Origin: Pseudomonas sp.
GTDB lineage: Bacteria; Pseudomonadota; Gammaproteobacteria; Pseudomonadales; Pseudomonadaceae
Length of the DNA: 14,482 nt
Direction: 5' to 3'
NCBI GenBank assembly: GCA_029239415.1
Contig: JAQZAY010000069.1
Location: 1-14,482 of the forward strand
A model generated the notes under the pieces. That model ran no database searches. It had not been told where the DNA came from and saw only the letters and a program-made list of their open reading frames with translations. Position numbers and translations under genes: made by a program. Each line of letters begins with the position of its first letter. Position 1 is the stretch's first letter. Shown in pieces: positions 1 through 7,113 of this stretch.

Positions 1-1
1 C

Positions 2-235
2 TACGTCGAGCCGAGCCGCCAGGAGCCTGGCTGCATCGAGTACCACATGCTGCGCGACCAGCAGGACCCGACCCTGTTCGTGTTCTTCGAGGTGTGGGCG
101 AGCAAGGCGGACCTGGACGTGCATTCCGCCCTGCCGCACATGCAGCAGTTCTTCGAGCAGCGCATGGACTATCTGGAGCGTGATTTCGACATCCAGCAGG
201 TCGAGATGCTCAGCCCGTCCTCGGCTAGCCGTTGA
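2..235 (+). CDS. Antibiotic biosynthesis monooxygenase (YgiN-like) domain protein, 3' part only
   Basis: The reading frame is open from the window edge to a TGA stop, giving 77 C-terminal residues; the start codon lies upstream of the window. The visible protein has the ABM-fold pattern: an early acidic/Tyr segment (CIEYHMLRDQ), a beta strand running into an aromatic/Glu stretch (LFVFFEVWASKADLDVH), then a helix beginning SALPHMQQFFEQ. This resembles the roughly 95-110-residue dimeric ferredoxin-like ABM proteins (YgiN family), some of which oxidise quinols or aromatics without a cofactor. The substrate of this member cannot be read from the sequence. Its last 11 bases overlap the end of the convergent transporter gene, so no terminator fits between them. 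The family is fairly sure; enzymatic activity is an inference from the family. Confidence 0.8.
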   Translation, partial: YVEPSRQEPGCIEYHMLRDQQDPTLFVFFEVWASKADLDVHSALPHMQQFFEQRMDYLERDFDIQQVEMLSPSSASR

Positions 236-989
236 CCAGCAGGTGCCCGCCCAGCAATGCCAGGCCAATGAAGAAGCAGCGCCTGAACAGCACAGCGCTG
301 ATACGTCGGCGTAGCCACTGCCCGCCCAGCATGCCCAGCAGTGCAGGCACCAGCATCAGCAGCGACGCGCCCAGCTCTGCGCCGCCGAGGGCGTCCTGGC
401 CGGCGAGGCCGATGGCCAGGGCAACGGTCGAGACCGTGAACGACAGTCCCAGGGCCTGGACCATCTCGTCGCGGCTCAGGCCCAGGCTCTGCAGGTAGGG
501 AACCGCCGGCATGACGAAGACGCCGGTGGCCGCGGTGACCACGCCGGTGACCAGCCCACACAGCGGGCCTAACCAGCGTTCACGGTGCTGTGGCGTGCGC
601 GCTCCTGGGCCTGCCAGGCCGTAGAGCGCGTAGGCCACCAAGGCCGCGCCCAGGGCATGCACTGCCCATGGGCCGCTGTCGATGCCGAGCCAGACACTGC
701 CCAGCAACGTGCCGACGAAGATCATCAGCAGCATCGTGCCCAGCCGACGCAGCAGTGCCAGCAGGTGGCCGCCTGTTGCCAGTTGCCACAGGTTGGTCAC
801 CGTCGAGGGCACGATCAGCAGGGCCGCGGCCTGCGCCGGGGGCATCGCCAGGCCCAGCAGGCCCATGGCGATGGTTGGCAGGCCCAGGCCGATCACGCCC
901 TTCACCGCTCCCGCCAGCACGAATGTCGCGACCACGAGCAGCGAAAGCACCGGGCCGATGTGGAGATAGAAGTCGAAGAGTGCGTTCAC
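225..989 (-). CDS. Sulfite exporter TauE/SafE (TSUP, DUF81) family membrane protein
   Basis: 254-residue, very hydrophobic protein with about seven to eight predicted membrane segments and family-typical repeats. A first half contains GAVKGVIGLGLPTIAMGLLG (residues 27-46). A second copy of the pattern, GLVTGVVTAATGVFVMPAVP, covers residues 145-164. A conserved GGQWLRRRI follows at 222-230 near the C-terminus. Relatives export sulfite, sulfoacetate or other small organosulfur or carboxylate anions across the inner membrane; the substrate here is unknown. The frame is open far upstream into the cupin gene, but I chose the GTG at 989. It has AGGA nine bases upstream, and it places the first membrane helix about 10 residues from the N-terminus, as usual for the family. 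The gene is divergent from the cupin gene and overlaps the upstream + strand gene by 11 bases, tail to tail. Confidence 0.88.
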   Translation of the reverse strand: MNALFDFYLHIGPVLSLLVVATFVLAGAVKGVIGLGLPTIAMGLLGLAMPPAQAAALLIVPSTVTNLWQLATGGHLLALLRRLGTMLLMIFVGTLLGSVWLGIDSGPWAVHALGAALVAYALYGLAGPGARTPQHRERWLGPLCGLVTGVVTAATGVFVMPAVPYLQSLGLSRDEMVQALGLSFTVSTVALAIGLAGQDALGGAELGASLLMLVPALLGMLGGQWLRRRISAVLFRRCFFIGLALLGGHLLVNG

Positions 990-1019
990 GCGTGGCAATC
1001 CTGTGCAAAGGTCCCTGCC

Positions 1020-1048
1020 GTGATACCACAAGGCGCGATCTCTGGCAG
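1020..1048 (-). promoter_or_regulatory. Candidate sigma-70 promoter of the TauE/SafE gene
   Basis: On the - strand, CTGCCA (1043-1048) and TATCAC (1020-1025) are separated by 17 bases. Each matches its consensus at four of six positions, and a TG dinucleotide one base before the -10 box gives an extended -10. The start of transcription would be near 1012, leaving a leader of about 23 bases to the GTG. It is predicted by eye only. Its -35 box lies on the same bases as the sigma-54-like site facing the other way. Confidence 0.35.
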
Positions 1049-1058
1049 GCGCATTGCG
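1043..1058 (+). promoter_or_regulatory. Candidate sigma-54 (RpoN) promoter facing the cupin gene
   Basis: TGGCAGG-N4-TTGCG on the + strand matches the -24/-12 consensus TGGCACG-N4-TTGCW at 10 of 12 positions. The essential GG and GC dinucleotides are separated by exactly 10 bases. It lies between the divergent TauE/SafE and cupin genes. Transcription would start near 1069, about 80 bases before the cupin ATG. No good sigma-70 promoter is visible for the cupin gene. I could not identify an upstream activator site or a neighbouring enhancer-binding-protein gene. Confidence 0.4.
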
Positions 1059-1151
1059 CGCGCAGACAGCTGGACGTCGAGCCCAGGCAACTGCGACCCG
1101 CGCGCAGGGCCTATGGTCACGGGTCAAACAATGACTCGTCTGGAGCCCAGC

Positions 1152-1496
1152 ATGTCCGATTTCATCACTGTCCTGCGCGAAACCTGTCCGACCCCGGTAC
1201 TGGACGCCACCAAGTGGAAGCGCATCGGTGGCGACCCGCACACCATCAACCTCAACGCCTACCTGTCCCAGGACGGCAGCAAGATCATGGGCACCTGGAT
1301 CTGCACCCCAGGCAAGTTCGAGGTCAACTACGACAAGTGGGAGTTCTGCCATTTCCTCGACGGCTACTGCATCGTCACCCCCGAAGGTGAAGCGCCCAAG
1401 CACCTGAAGGCAGGTGACGTGTTCGTGATCGAGCCGGGTATGAAAGGCACCTGGGAAGTGGTCGAGACGGTGCGCAAGTATTTCGTGTTCGCCTAG
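1152..1496 (+). CDS. Small single-domain cupin protein (Cupin_3/DUF861-like)
   Basis: 114-residue protein made almost wholly of one cupin barrel. The first conserved motif region is at about residues 58-77 (YDKWEFCHFLDGYCIVTPEG). The second, GDVFVIEPGMKGTWEV, is at about 88-103, and the C-terminus is VRKYFVFA. The KGTWEV...RKYFV ending is typical of Cupin_3 proteins related to the cupin domain of ureidoglycine aminohydrolase and EutQ. The classical two-His metal motif is not evident; Glu and His in WEFCH are the likeliest ligands if it binds metal at all. The ATG has GGAG six bases upstream. Longer in-frame upstream starts exist but lack cupin-like sequence and run antisense to the transporter gene. 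The gene is divergent from the TauE/SafE gene, which may mean shared regulation. The fold is confident; the function is unknown. Confidence 0.85.
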   Translation: MSDFITVLRETCPTPVLDATKWKRIGGDPHTINLNAYLSQDGSKIMGTWICTPGKFEVNYDKWEFCHFLDGYCIVTPEGEAPKHLKAGDVFVIEPGMKGTWEVVETVRKYFVFA

Positions 1497-1504
1497 GGCC
1501 GGAT

Positions 1505-1540
1505 CGCGGGCCAGCCGGAAGATGATCCGGCTGGCCCGCG
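1505..1540. terminator. Perfect 15-bp hairpin between cupin gene and mmsB; possible bidirectional terminator or REP-derived element
   Basis: Bases 1505-1519 and 1526-1540 are perfect inverted repeats around a six-base loop (AGATGA). The stem is very GC-rich and begins eight bases after the cupin stop and 15 bases after the mmsB end on the other strand. No T-run follows on either side, so it is not a textbook intrinsic terminator. The outer parts, ATCGCGGGC on the left and GCCCGCGCTAC on the right, recall Pseudomonas REP sequences, with a longer stem inserted. Its position between convergent genes supports a transcription-ending or mRNA-protecting role. Confidence 0.5.
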
Positions 1541-1555
1541 CTACTGGATCGACCC

Positions 1556-2443
1556 TCAGTCCTTCTTGCGATAACCCTCGACGATGGCCGAGAAGTCCTT
1601 GCCCCCGTCACCTCGCAAGCTCATGGCCTGGTACAGCTGCTGCGCCACCGCGCCCAGTATCACCGGCTGATGCACCTGGCGGGCCGCCTCGGTGGCCAGT
1701 CCCAGGTCCTTGAGCATCAGTTCGGCGCCAAACCCCCCGGTGTAGCCTCGTGACGCTGGCGCGGCCTCGATGATGCCCGGCCACGGGTTGTAGGTATCGG
1801 AACTCCAGCAACGGCCCGTCGAGCTGTTGATGATGCCGGCCAGGACCTGGGTGTCGATGCCCAGGGCATTGCCCAGCGCCATGGCTTCGGACACGCCGAT
1901 CATCGAGATGCCCAGCAGCAGGTTGTTGCAGATCTTGGCAATCTGCCCGGTCCCTACCTCGCCGCAATGCACGATGTTGCGACCCATCTGCTCGAGCACC
2001 GGCTGGAAGGCGGCGAACAGCGCAGGCGTGGCGCCGACCATGAAGGTCAAGGTTCCTGCCGCCGCGCCACCGGTGCCGCCGGACACCGGCGCATCACCCA
2101 TGTCCACGTCCTTGGCCGCTGCCGCCCGCGAGACATCGCGCGCGGTCTGCGGGTCGATGGTGCTGCAGTCGAGCACCGGGGTACCGGCCCGCACGCCCGC
2201 GAGCACGCCATCTTCGCCCAGGTACACACTGCGCACATGCTGCGCGGCCGGGAGCATGGTGATGAGCATCTCGCTGTTGGCCGCCGCGTCGCGAGGCGAG
2301 TTGCTGACCTGCCCGCCGAGCTCGGCAAGTTCGGCCAGCACGCGCTGGTTGAGGTCGAACAGGTTCAGTTCATGCCCGGCCTTGATCAGATTGCGGGCCA
2401 TGGGCGCGCCCATGTTGCCCAGCCCGATGAATGCAATACGCAT
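1556..2443 (-). CDS. mmsB: 3-hydroxyisobutyrate dehydrogenase
   Basis: 295-residue NAD+-dependent dehydrogenase that oxidises 3-hydroxyisobutyrate to methylmalonate semialdehyde in valine catabolism. The beta-hydroxyacid dehydrogenase family pattern is complete. It has an N-terminal Rossmann GLGNMG at residues 7-12 and the substrate-binding DAPVSGGTGGA at 117-127. The catalytic lysine is Lys170 in GQIAKICNN, and the conserved Lys245-Asp246 is in LMLKDLGLA. Length is typical of the family. The ATG is preceded by GAGGAG, which overlaps the mmsA stop codon; only 11 bases separate the two genes, so they are surely co-transcribed and probably translationally linked. It is the second and last gene of the operon, ending just before the 1505-1540 hairpin. 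Tartronate semialdehyde reductase is a paralogous alternative, but the mmsA neighbour settles the role. Confidence 0.95.
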   Translation of the reverse strand: MRIAFIGLGNMGAPMARNLIKAGHELNLFDLNQRVLAELAELGGQVSNSPRDAAANSEMLITMLPAAQHVRSVYLGEDGVLAGVRAGTPVLDCSTIDPQTARDVSRAAAAKDVDMGDAPVSGGTGGAAAGTLTFMVGATPALFAAFQPVLEQMGRNIVHCGEVGTGQIAKICNNLLLGISMIGVSEAMALGNALGIDTQVLAGIINSSTGRCWSSDTYNPWPGIIEAAPASRGYTGGFGAELMLKDLGLATEAARQVHQPVILGAVAQQLYQAMSLRGDGGKDFSAIVEGYRKKD

Positions 2444-2454
2444 GGCAAGTCTCC

Positions 2455-3981
2455 TCAGCGCAGGCTGATCGTGGTGTTCACGCCGTCGTTGACGCTGTCG
2501 TCGTCGAACCAGCGGGCGGTCACCGTCTTGGTCTGAGTGTAGAACTGCACCACCTGCTTGCCATACGGCCCGAGGTCCCCCAGCTTGGAACCACGCGAAC
2601 CGGTAAAGCTGAAATACGGCACCGGCACCGGGATCGGGATATTGATGCCCACCTGGCCGACGTCGATTTCGTTCTGGAACTTGCGCGCCGCCGCCCCGCT
2701 CTGGGTGAACAGGCCGGTGCCGTTGCCGAACGGGTTGCGGTTGACCAGCGCAATCGCTTCATCGAGGGTGTCGACCTCCAGCACCACCAGCACCGGGCCG
2801 AAGATTTCCTGGGTATAGATCTGCATGTCCGTGGTCACCCCGGAGAACAGGGTCGGGCCGACGAAGTTACCTTGCTCGAAGCCTGGTACCTGGACCCCGC
2901 GGCCATCGAGCTCGAGCTTCGCGCCCTCCTGGATACCGCTCTCGATCAAGCCCAGCACCCGTTCCTTGGCACGCTTGGAAACCAGCGGGCCCACGTCGGT
3001 GCCGGGCTCGCTGCCAGCATTGACCTTGAGCTTGCCCGCCAGGTCCCTGAGCTCGGGAATCCATTCGCGCGCCTTGCCCACCAGCACCGCCACCGAGGTC
3101 GCCATGCAGCGCTGGCCGGCCGCGCCGAACCCTGCGCCAACCAGGGCATTGAGCGTCTGCTCGCGGTTGGCGTCCGGCAGCACCACGGCGTGGTTCTTGG
3201 CGCCCATCATCGACTGCACGCGCTTGTTGTGCTGGCTGGCCAGGTTGTAGACGTGGGTGCCGACCTCGGTCGAACCCACGAAGGAAATCGCCTTGATGTC
3301 GGGGTGGGTGCAGATCGCGTCCACCACCTGCTTGCCGCCGTGCACCACATTGAGCACACCGGCCGGCACGCCGGCCTCCAGCGCCAGCTCGACCAGCATC
3401 ATGGTCGACAGCGGGTCCTGCTCGGAGGGCTTGAGCACGAAGGTATTGCCACACACGATCGCCATCGGGAACATCCACAACGGGATCATCGCCGGGAAGT
3501 TGAACGGTGTGATACCGGCGCAGACGCCGATGGGCTGGCGCAGGGTGTAGGTATCGACGCCGCTCGCGACGTTCTCGGCAAACTCGCCCATCTGCAGGGT
3601 ACCGATGGACGCGGCGTGCTCGACCACTTCCAGTCCACGGAAGATATCGCCCTCGGCGTCGGCCAGGGTCTTGCCCTGTTCGGCGCTCAGGGTCTGGGCA
3701 ATGCGTTTGGAGTGCTCGCGGATCAGCGCCTGCAGCTTGAGCATGATGCGCATGCGGGCACCGACCGGGGTACTGCGCCAGGTCGCGAAGGCGCGCTGTG
3801 CGGCCGCCACGGCGGCATCGACCTCCTCACGGGTGGCAAACGGTACGCGCGCCAGCACCTGCTGGGTGGCCGGGTTGACGATATCGCGCCATTCATTGGT
3901 CTTGGACTCGACCCACTGGCCATCTATCAGCAGCTTGACCTGCTCGACCTTGGCCTGGTCTGGGGTGTGAGGTGCGTTCAT
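2455..3981 (-). CDS. mmsA: CoA-acylating methylmalonate-semialdehyde dehydrogenase
   Basis: 508-residue aldehyde dehydrogenase-superfamily enzyme that converts methylmalonate semialdehyde with NAD+ and CoA to propionyl-CoA and CO2. It acts at the end of valine degradation, and in relatives also handles malonate semialdehyde. Catalytic Asn161 is in PFNFP and nucleophile Cys292 in GQRCMA. Glu392 lies in QEIFGPV. The usual general-base Glu of hydrolytic aldehyde dehydrogenases (LELGGK) is replaced by Met in MMGAKNH near residue 258, as expected for the CoA-dependent subgroup. The [14 protein letters not shown] signature is at 449-462. The ATG at 3981 has AGGAG seven bases upstream; the longer open frame reaches across the promoter region and is not a credible start. 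It is first gene of the mmsA-mmsB operon and divergent from the LysR gene, its probable regulator. Confidence 0.95.
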   Translation of the reverse strand: MNAPHTPDQAKVEQVKLLIDGQWVESKTNEWRDIVNPATQQVLARVPFATREEVDAAVAAAQRAFATWRSTPVGARMRIMLKLQALIREHSKRIAQTLSAEQGKTLADAEGDIFRGLEVVEHAASIGTLQMGEFAENVASGVDTYTLRQPIGVCAGITPFNFPAMIPLWMFPMAIVCGNTFVLKPSEQDPLSTMMLVELALEAGVPAGVLNVVHGGKQVVDAICTHPDIKAISFVGSTEVGTHVYNLASQHNKRVQSMMGAKNHAVVLPDANREQTLNALVGAGFGAAGQRCMATSVAVLVGKAREWIPELRDLAGKLKVNAGSEPGTDVGPLVSKRAKERVLGLIESGIQEGAKLELDGRGVQVPGFEQGNFVGPTLFSGVTTDMQIYTQEIFGPVLVVLEVDTLDEAIALVNRNPFGNGTGLFTQSGAAARKFQNEIDVGQVGINIPIPVPVPYFSFTGSRGSKLGDLGPYGKQVVQFYTQTKTVTARWFDDDSVNDGVNTTISLR

Positions 3982-4003
3982 CTGCGCTCTCCTGGAATTA
4001 TTG

Positions 4004-4032
4004 TTGGGAACGAGGCTGAATTCGAGTATAGA
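4004..4032 (+). promoter_or_regulatory. Candidate sigma-70 promoter of the LysR-family gene
   Basis: TTGGGA (4004-4009) and TATAGA (4027-4032) lie 17 bases apart on the + strand, each matching the consensus at four of six positions. Transcription would begin near 4039, leaving a leader of about 37 bases. The site overlaps the -10 box of the oppositely directed mmsA promoter candidate, so the two would compete. Confidence 0.4.
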
Positions 4033-4053
4033 TGTGCAAACTTCCGACAAGAA
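4025..4053 (-). promoter_or_regulatory. Candidate activator-dependent promoter of mmsA-mmsB
   Basis: On the - strand, TATACT (4025-4030) matches the -10 consensus at five of six positions and lies about 37 bases upstream of the mmsA ATG after the predicted start site. The sequence 17 bases further upstream, TTCTTG (4048-4053), is a poor -35 box. A good -10 with a poor -35 is the usual form of a promoter needing a LysR-type activator. Prediction by eye. Confidence 0.35.
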
Positions 4054-4059
4054 CGCACA
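4033..4059. promoter_or_regulatory. Inverted repeat, candidate operator for the LysR-family regulator
   Basis: TGTGC (4033-4037) and GCACA (4055-4059) form an inverted repeat. TTC and GAA inside the arms extend it imperfectly. It covers the -35 region and upstream of the mmsA promoter candidate and the start-site region of the regulator's own promoter. That placement would allow activation of mmsA and autorepression. It is not a strict T-N11-A LysR box. Confidence 0.3.
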
Positions 4060-4075
4060 AAAAAGCCGGATCATC

Positions 4076-5026
4076 ATGCATAAAAACCTCACGTCCCTAA
4101 GCGCGTTGAACTGGGATGACCTGAAGTTCTTTCTTGAAGTGGCACGCACGCGCAAGGCCAGCAGCGCGGCCAAGCGCCTCAACGTCGACTACACCACGGT
4201 GTCGCGGCGCATCGGCATGCTGGAGGCGGCGCTAGGCACCCTGCTGTTCGAGAAATCGCGCACCAGCGGCTTTATCGTCACCGCCGAGGGCCAGCGCCTG
4301 CTGGGCTACGCCGAGTCGATCGAGAGCACCCTGCACATGGCCTGCGAGCAGGTCTCGGGCTCTGGCGTCGCGCTCTCGGGGCATGTGCGCATGGGCTGCA
4401 CCGAAGGGTTCGGCAGCTTCTTCATCACCCCGCAGCTGAGTCACTTCGTCGATGCCTACCCGGCGATTACCGTCGACATCCTGCCCCTGCCGCACTTCAT
4501 CAGCCTGTCGAAGCGCGAAGCCGACATTGTCATCGCTCTGGAGCGCCCTGAACACGGGCCCTATGTGTGCTGCAAGCTGTGCGACTATCGCTTGCGCCTG
4601 TACGCCACCCAGGATTACCTGGACAGTCACGAGCCGATCGAGCAAGACAGCGACCTGGCCCGTCATCCGTTCATCAGCTATGTGGACGACCTGGCGTTCA
4701 GCTCCGAGTTGCTGTACCTGGCCAATCTCATTCCCAATGCCAACGCGCACTTGCGCAGCACCAGCGTCATCGCGCAGTACACCGCGGCGCTGCAGGGCCG
4801 AGGGCTGGCGATCCTGCCGTGCTTCCTGGCGGCGCAGGATCCGCGCCTGGTGACCGTGCTGCCGGACCGGGTGGAGATTACCCGGCAGTTCTGGATGTAT
4901 TGCCGGGAAGACTTGCGCAAGCTCAAGCGCATTACGCTGCTGTGGGATTACATCCGTGGGGTGACCGAGCAGAACGCGCCCCTGTTGATGGGCGCGAGCC
5001 GGGAGATGCGCTTGGGTGATCGATAG
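4076..5026 (+). CDS. LysR-family transcriptional regulator, probable regulator of mmsA-mmsB
   Basis: 316-residue protein of normal LysR length. The N-terminal winged helix-turn-helix spans about residues 11-70, with the recognition region [20 protein letters not shown] at about 29-48. A linker helix and a LysR substrate-binding domain of the periplasmic-binding-protein fold follow (about 95-300). Members bind DNA as tetramers and respond to a small effector, often a pathway intermediate. Here 3-hydroxyisobutyrate or a neighbouring valine metabolite is the natural guess, from the divergent mmsA alone. The ATG at 4076 has only a weak ribosome site (GGA five bases upstream). The in-frame TTG at 4001 would add 25 residues across the promoter region, without LysR-like sequence. 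Its stop lies 11 bases from the recD stop, tail to tail, with no visible terminator. Family certain; target inferred. Confidence 0.9.
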   Translation: MHKNLTSLSALNWDDLKFFLEVARTRKASSAAKRLNVDYTTVSRRIGMLEAALGTLLFEKSRTSGFIVTAEGQRLLGYAESIESTLHMACEQVSGSGVALSGHVRMGCTEGFGSFFITPQLSHFVDAYPAITVDILPLPHFISLSKREADIVIALERPEHGPYVCCKLCDYRLRLYATQDYLDSHEPIEQDSDLARHPFISYVDDLAFSSELLYLANLIPNANAHLRSTSVIAQYTAALQGRGLAILPCFLAAQDPRLVTVLPDRVEITRQFWMYCREDLRKLKRITLLWDYIRGVTEQNAPLLMGASREMRLGDR

Positions 5027-5037
5027 CGCGGCCGGCC

Positions 5038-7113
5038 TCAGACCTGTTCGAGCATCAATCCGGAAATCCGCCGCACCTTGCGCGACACCGCCTCCTCGAA
5101 AATGCCCGGCCGCGGCTCGATCAGGCTGAAACAGTGCTTGGCCCGGGTGATGCCGGTATAGACCAGCTCCTTGGTCAGCACTGGATTGAGCGTGTCAGGC
5201 AGCACCAGGGCGGTGTGGCTGAACTCCGAGCCCTGTGACTTGTGCACGGTCATGGCGAAGACGGTCTCGACGTCGCTGAGGCGGCTGGGCAGCACGAAGC
5301 GCACGCCGCCGCGCCCGTCGTTGCGGGCGAAGGCCACGCGCAGTATCGGCTCGCCGCGCTCGTCAGGCAGGCGCAGGGCAATGCCGATGTCGCCGTTCAT
5401 GAGCCCCAGGCCGTAGTCGTTGCGCGTCATCAGCACCGGCCGCCCTTCGTACCAGGGCAGGTGGCTGTCGATCAGCCCGGCATTGTTCAGCACCCGCTCG
5501 ACGCGCTGGTTCAAGCCTGCGACGCCCCAGGGCCCCTTGCGCACGGCGCAGAGCAGCTGGAAGGTCTCGAAGCTTTGCAGCACTTCACCCGCCCAGCCTT
5601 CCCAGCGAGGATCATCGCCAGGGGTACCCGGCGCGGGACGCTGCCGGGAGATCGTGTGCAGGTAGCGGCGGTATCCTTGCGGGCCATCGGCACCTCGGCC
5701 CAGGCCCTCGAGCAGCAGGCGGTCGAAGGCGCGATCCTGCTCGCCGCGCACAGCCAGGCTGAAGACATCCTCGGGCGCCAGGGTCAGCAGGTCGCGCGCG
5801 CGCTGGGCTTGCTGGGTATTGACCAGGCGCGCCAGCTGACCGATGCCGCTGCCCTCGCCAAAACGCCGGGAAAAACGCAGCATCACGACTTGCTGGGCCA
5901 GCGGATGCTGCCGCGCGTCGCCGCTGCGCAGGCCGCTGGCGGTCAGGGACTCGCCGCTGACCTGTTCCAGCCAGGCCTGGGTTGCAGGCGTATAGCGACC
6001 CTCCTCGGCATCGCGGCACAGGTCCCCCAGCACGGCCCCCGCCTCGACCGAGGCCAGCTGGTCCTTGTCGCCGAGCAGGACAAGGCGCGCCCTGGCCGGC
6101 AGCGCGTCGAGCAGGGTAGCCATCATTTCCAGGTCGATCATCGAGGCCTCGTCCACCACCAGCACGTCGAGTGGCAACGGGTTGCCTGCGTGGTGGCGGA
6201 AGTGCCGCGAACCAGGCCGGCTGCCCAGCAGCCGGTGCACGGTGCTGACGTCGGTGGGGATCTGCTCGCGTACCTGGACGCTGACCGTCAGGCGCTCGAC
6301 CTGCTGGCCGATCGACTCGGTCAACCGGGCCGCCGCCTTGCCGGTCGGTGCCGCCAGGCGAATGCGCAAGGGGCGTCCTTGTTCTACCGCCGGAGCCTGG
6401 AGCAATGCCAGCAAGCGGACCACGGTAGTGGTCTTGCCCGTGCCAGGGCCGCCCGTGATGATGCTGAACGCCGCGCGGGTGGCCAGGGCACAGGCAAGCT
6501 TCTGCCAGTCGACCTGGCCGGGCATGGCGCCATCTTCGAACAGCTGCGCCAGGCGCGAGGGCAGGTCATCGGGGATGGCTTCGCCGTGGGCCAGGCGCTC
6601 CTGCAGGGCCGCGTCGATGCGGCGCTCGTAGCTCCAGTAGCGCCGCAGGTACAGCCGTTGTCCACTGAGTACCAGGGGGCGGGAGCCGTGCATGGCCGTG
6701 TTGCCGTCGGCCACCAGGGGGCTGGCCGCCACCCGCTGCAGCCAGGTGGACAGGTCCTGGCTGGCCAGCAGCTGCGAGGGCAGCAGCAAGGGGCCCGTCA
6801 GCGCATCGCCTTCCGGCGGCAGCGACAGCGCGAAGTCAGGCTCGGCCAGGGTCTGGTCCAGGTCGAGGCAGACATGCCCATGCCCCAGCTGGTGACTGGC
6901 CAGTGCCGCGGCCAGCAGCACCAGCGGGTCGCTGCCCGGGGCACGCTCTTCGAGAAAGTTGACGAAGGCTCGGTCCAGGGCGCGCAACCAGCCACGCTCG
7001 ACCCAGCGGTCGAGCAGCGTGAGCAGGTCGCGGCTGGCCTTCAGGGGCGACAACGCAGCGAGGTGCGCGGCTTCAAGTGGCGTGGGCAGCAGGTCGTTAA
7101 GCTGACGGGTCAT
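5038..7113 (-). CDS. recD: RecBCD enzyme alpha subunit, 5'-3' helicase RecD
   Basis: 691-residue superfamily-1B helicase, the fast motor of RecBCD that moves 5' to 3' on one strand of a broken DNA end. Walker A GGPGTGKT is at residues 221-228, motif Ia APTGKAAARL at 255-264 and motif II DEAS at 321-324. Motif III LLGDKDQLASVEAGAVLGD is at 346-364, motif V VHKSQGSE at 623-630 and motif VI YTGITRAKH at 652-660. It is longer than E. coli RecD (608 residues). From memory of that protein, part of the excess is an insert rich in Pro, Gly and Trp at about residues 488-511, ahead of the FQLLCAVRKGPWGVAGLNQR region. The ATG overlaps the recB stop in ATGA, with GGAG seven bases upstream, so coupled translation from recB is likely. 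It is the last gene of recC-recB-recD. Confidence 0.96.
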   Translation of the reverse strand: MTRQLNDLLPTPLEAAHLAALSPLKASRDLLTLLDRWVERGWLRALDRAFVNFLEERAPGSDPLVLLAAALASHQLGHGHVCLDLDQTLAEPDFALSLPPEGDALTGPLLLPSQLLASQDLSTWLQRVAASPLVADGNTAMHGSRPLVLSGQRLYLRRYWSYERRIDAALQERLAHGEAIPDDLPSRLAQLFEDGAMPGQVDWQKLACALATRAAFSIITGGPGTGKTTTVVRLLALLQAPAVEQGRPLRIRLAAPTGKAAARLTESIGQQVERLTVSVQVREQIPTDVSTVHRLLGSRPGSRHFRHHAGNPLPLDVLVVDEASMIDLEMMATLLDALPARARLVLLGDKDQLASVEAGAVLGDLCRDAEEGRYTPATQAWLEQVSGESLTASGLRSGDARQHPLAQQVVMLRFSRRFGEGSGIGQLARLVNTQQAQRARDLLTLAPEDVFSLAVRGEQDRAFDRLLLEGLGRGADGPQGYRRYLHTISRQRPAPGTPGDDPRWEGWAGEVLQSFETFQLLCAVRKGPWGVAGLNQRVERVLNNAGLIDSHLPWYEGRPVLMTRNDYGLGLMNGDIGIALRLPDERGEPILRVAFARNDGRGGVRFVLPSRLSDVETVFAMTVHKSQGSEFSHTALVLPDTLNPVLTKELVYTGITRAKHCFSLIEPRPGIFEEAVSRKVRRISGLMLEQV

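Noticed and set aside
1056..1107. Direct repeats of GCGCGCAG at 1058-1065 and 1100-1107 in the cupin upstream region
   Set aside because: Eight-base G/C-only alternating words are frequent by chance in this DNA; spacing and flanks show no further similarity.
585..1151. N-terminal extension of the cupin frame back to 585
   Set aside because: It is antisense to the transporter gene, rich in Gln/His, and not cupin-like; the ATG at 1152 has GGAG at good spacing and gives the usual family length.
990..1403. N-terminal extension of the TauE/SafE frame up to 1403
   Set aside because: It would run through the cupin gene on the opposite strand and the shared promoter region, shows no membrane or transporter sequence, and the GTG at 989 has a proper ribosome site.
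3982..4182. Longer mmsA start upstream of 3981
   Set aside because: It would translate across the divergent promoter region into the LysR gene; the ATG at 3981 has AGGAG seven bases upstream and gives the normal 508-residue enzyme.
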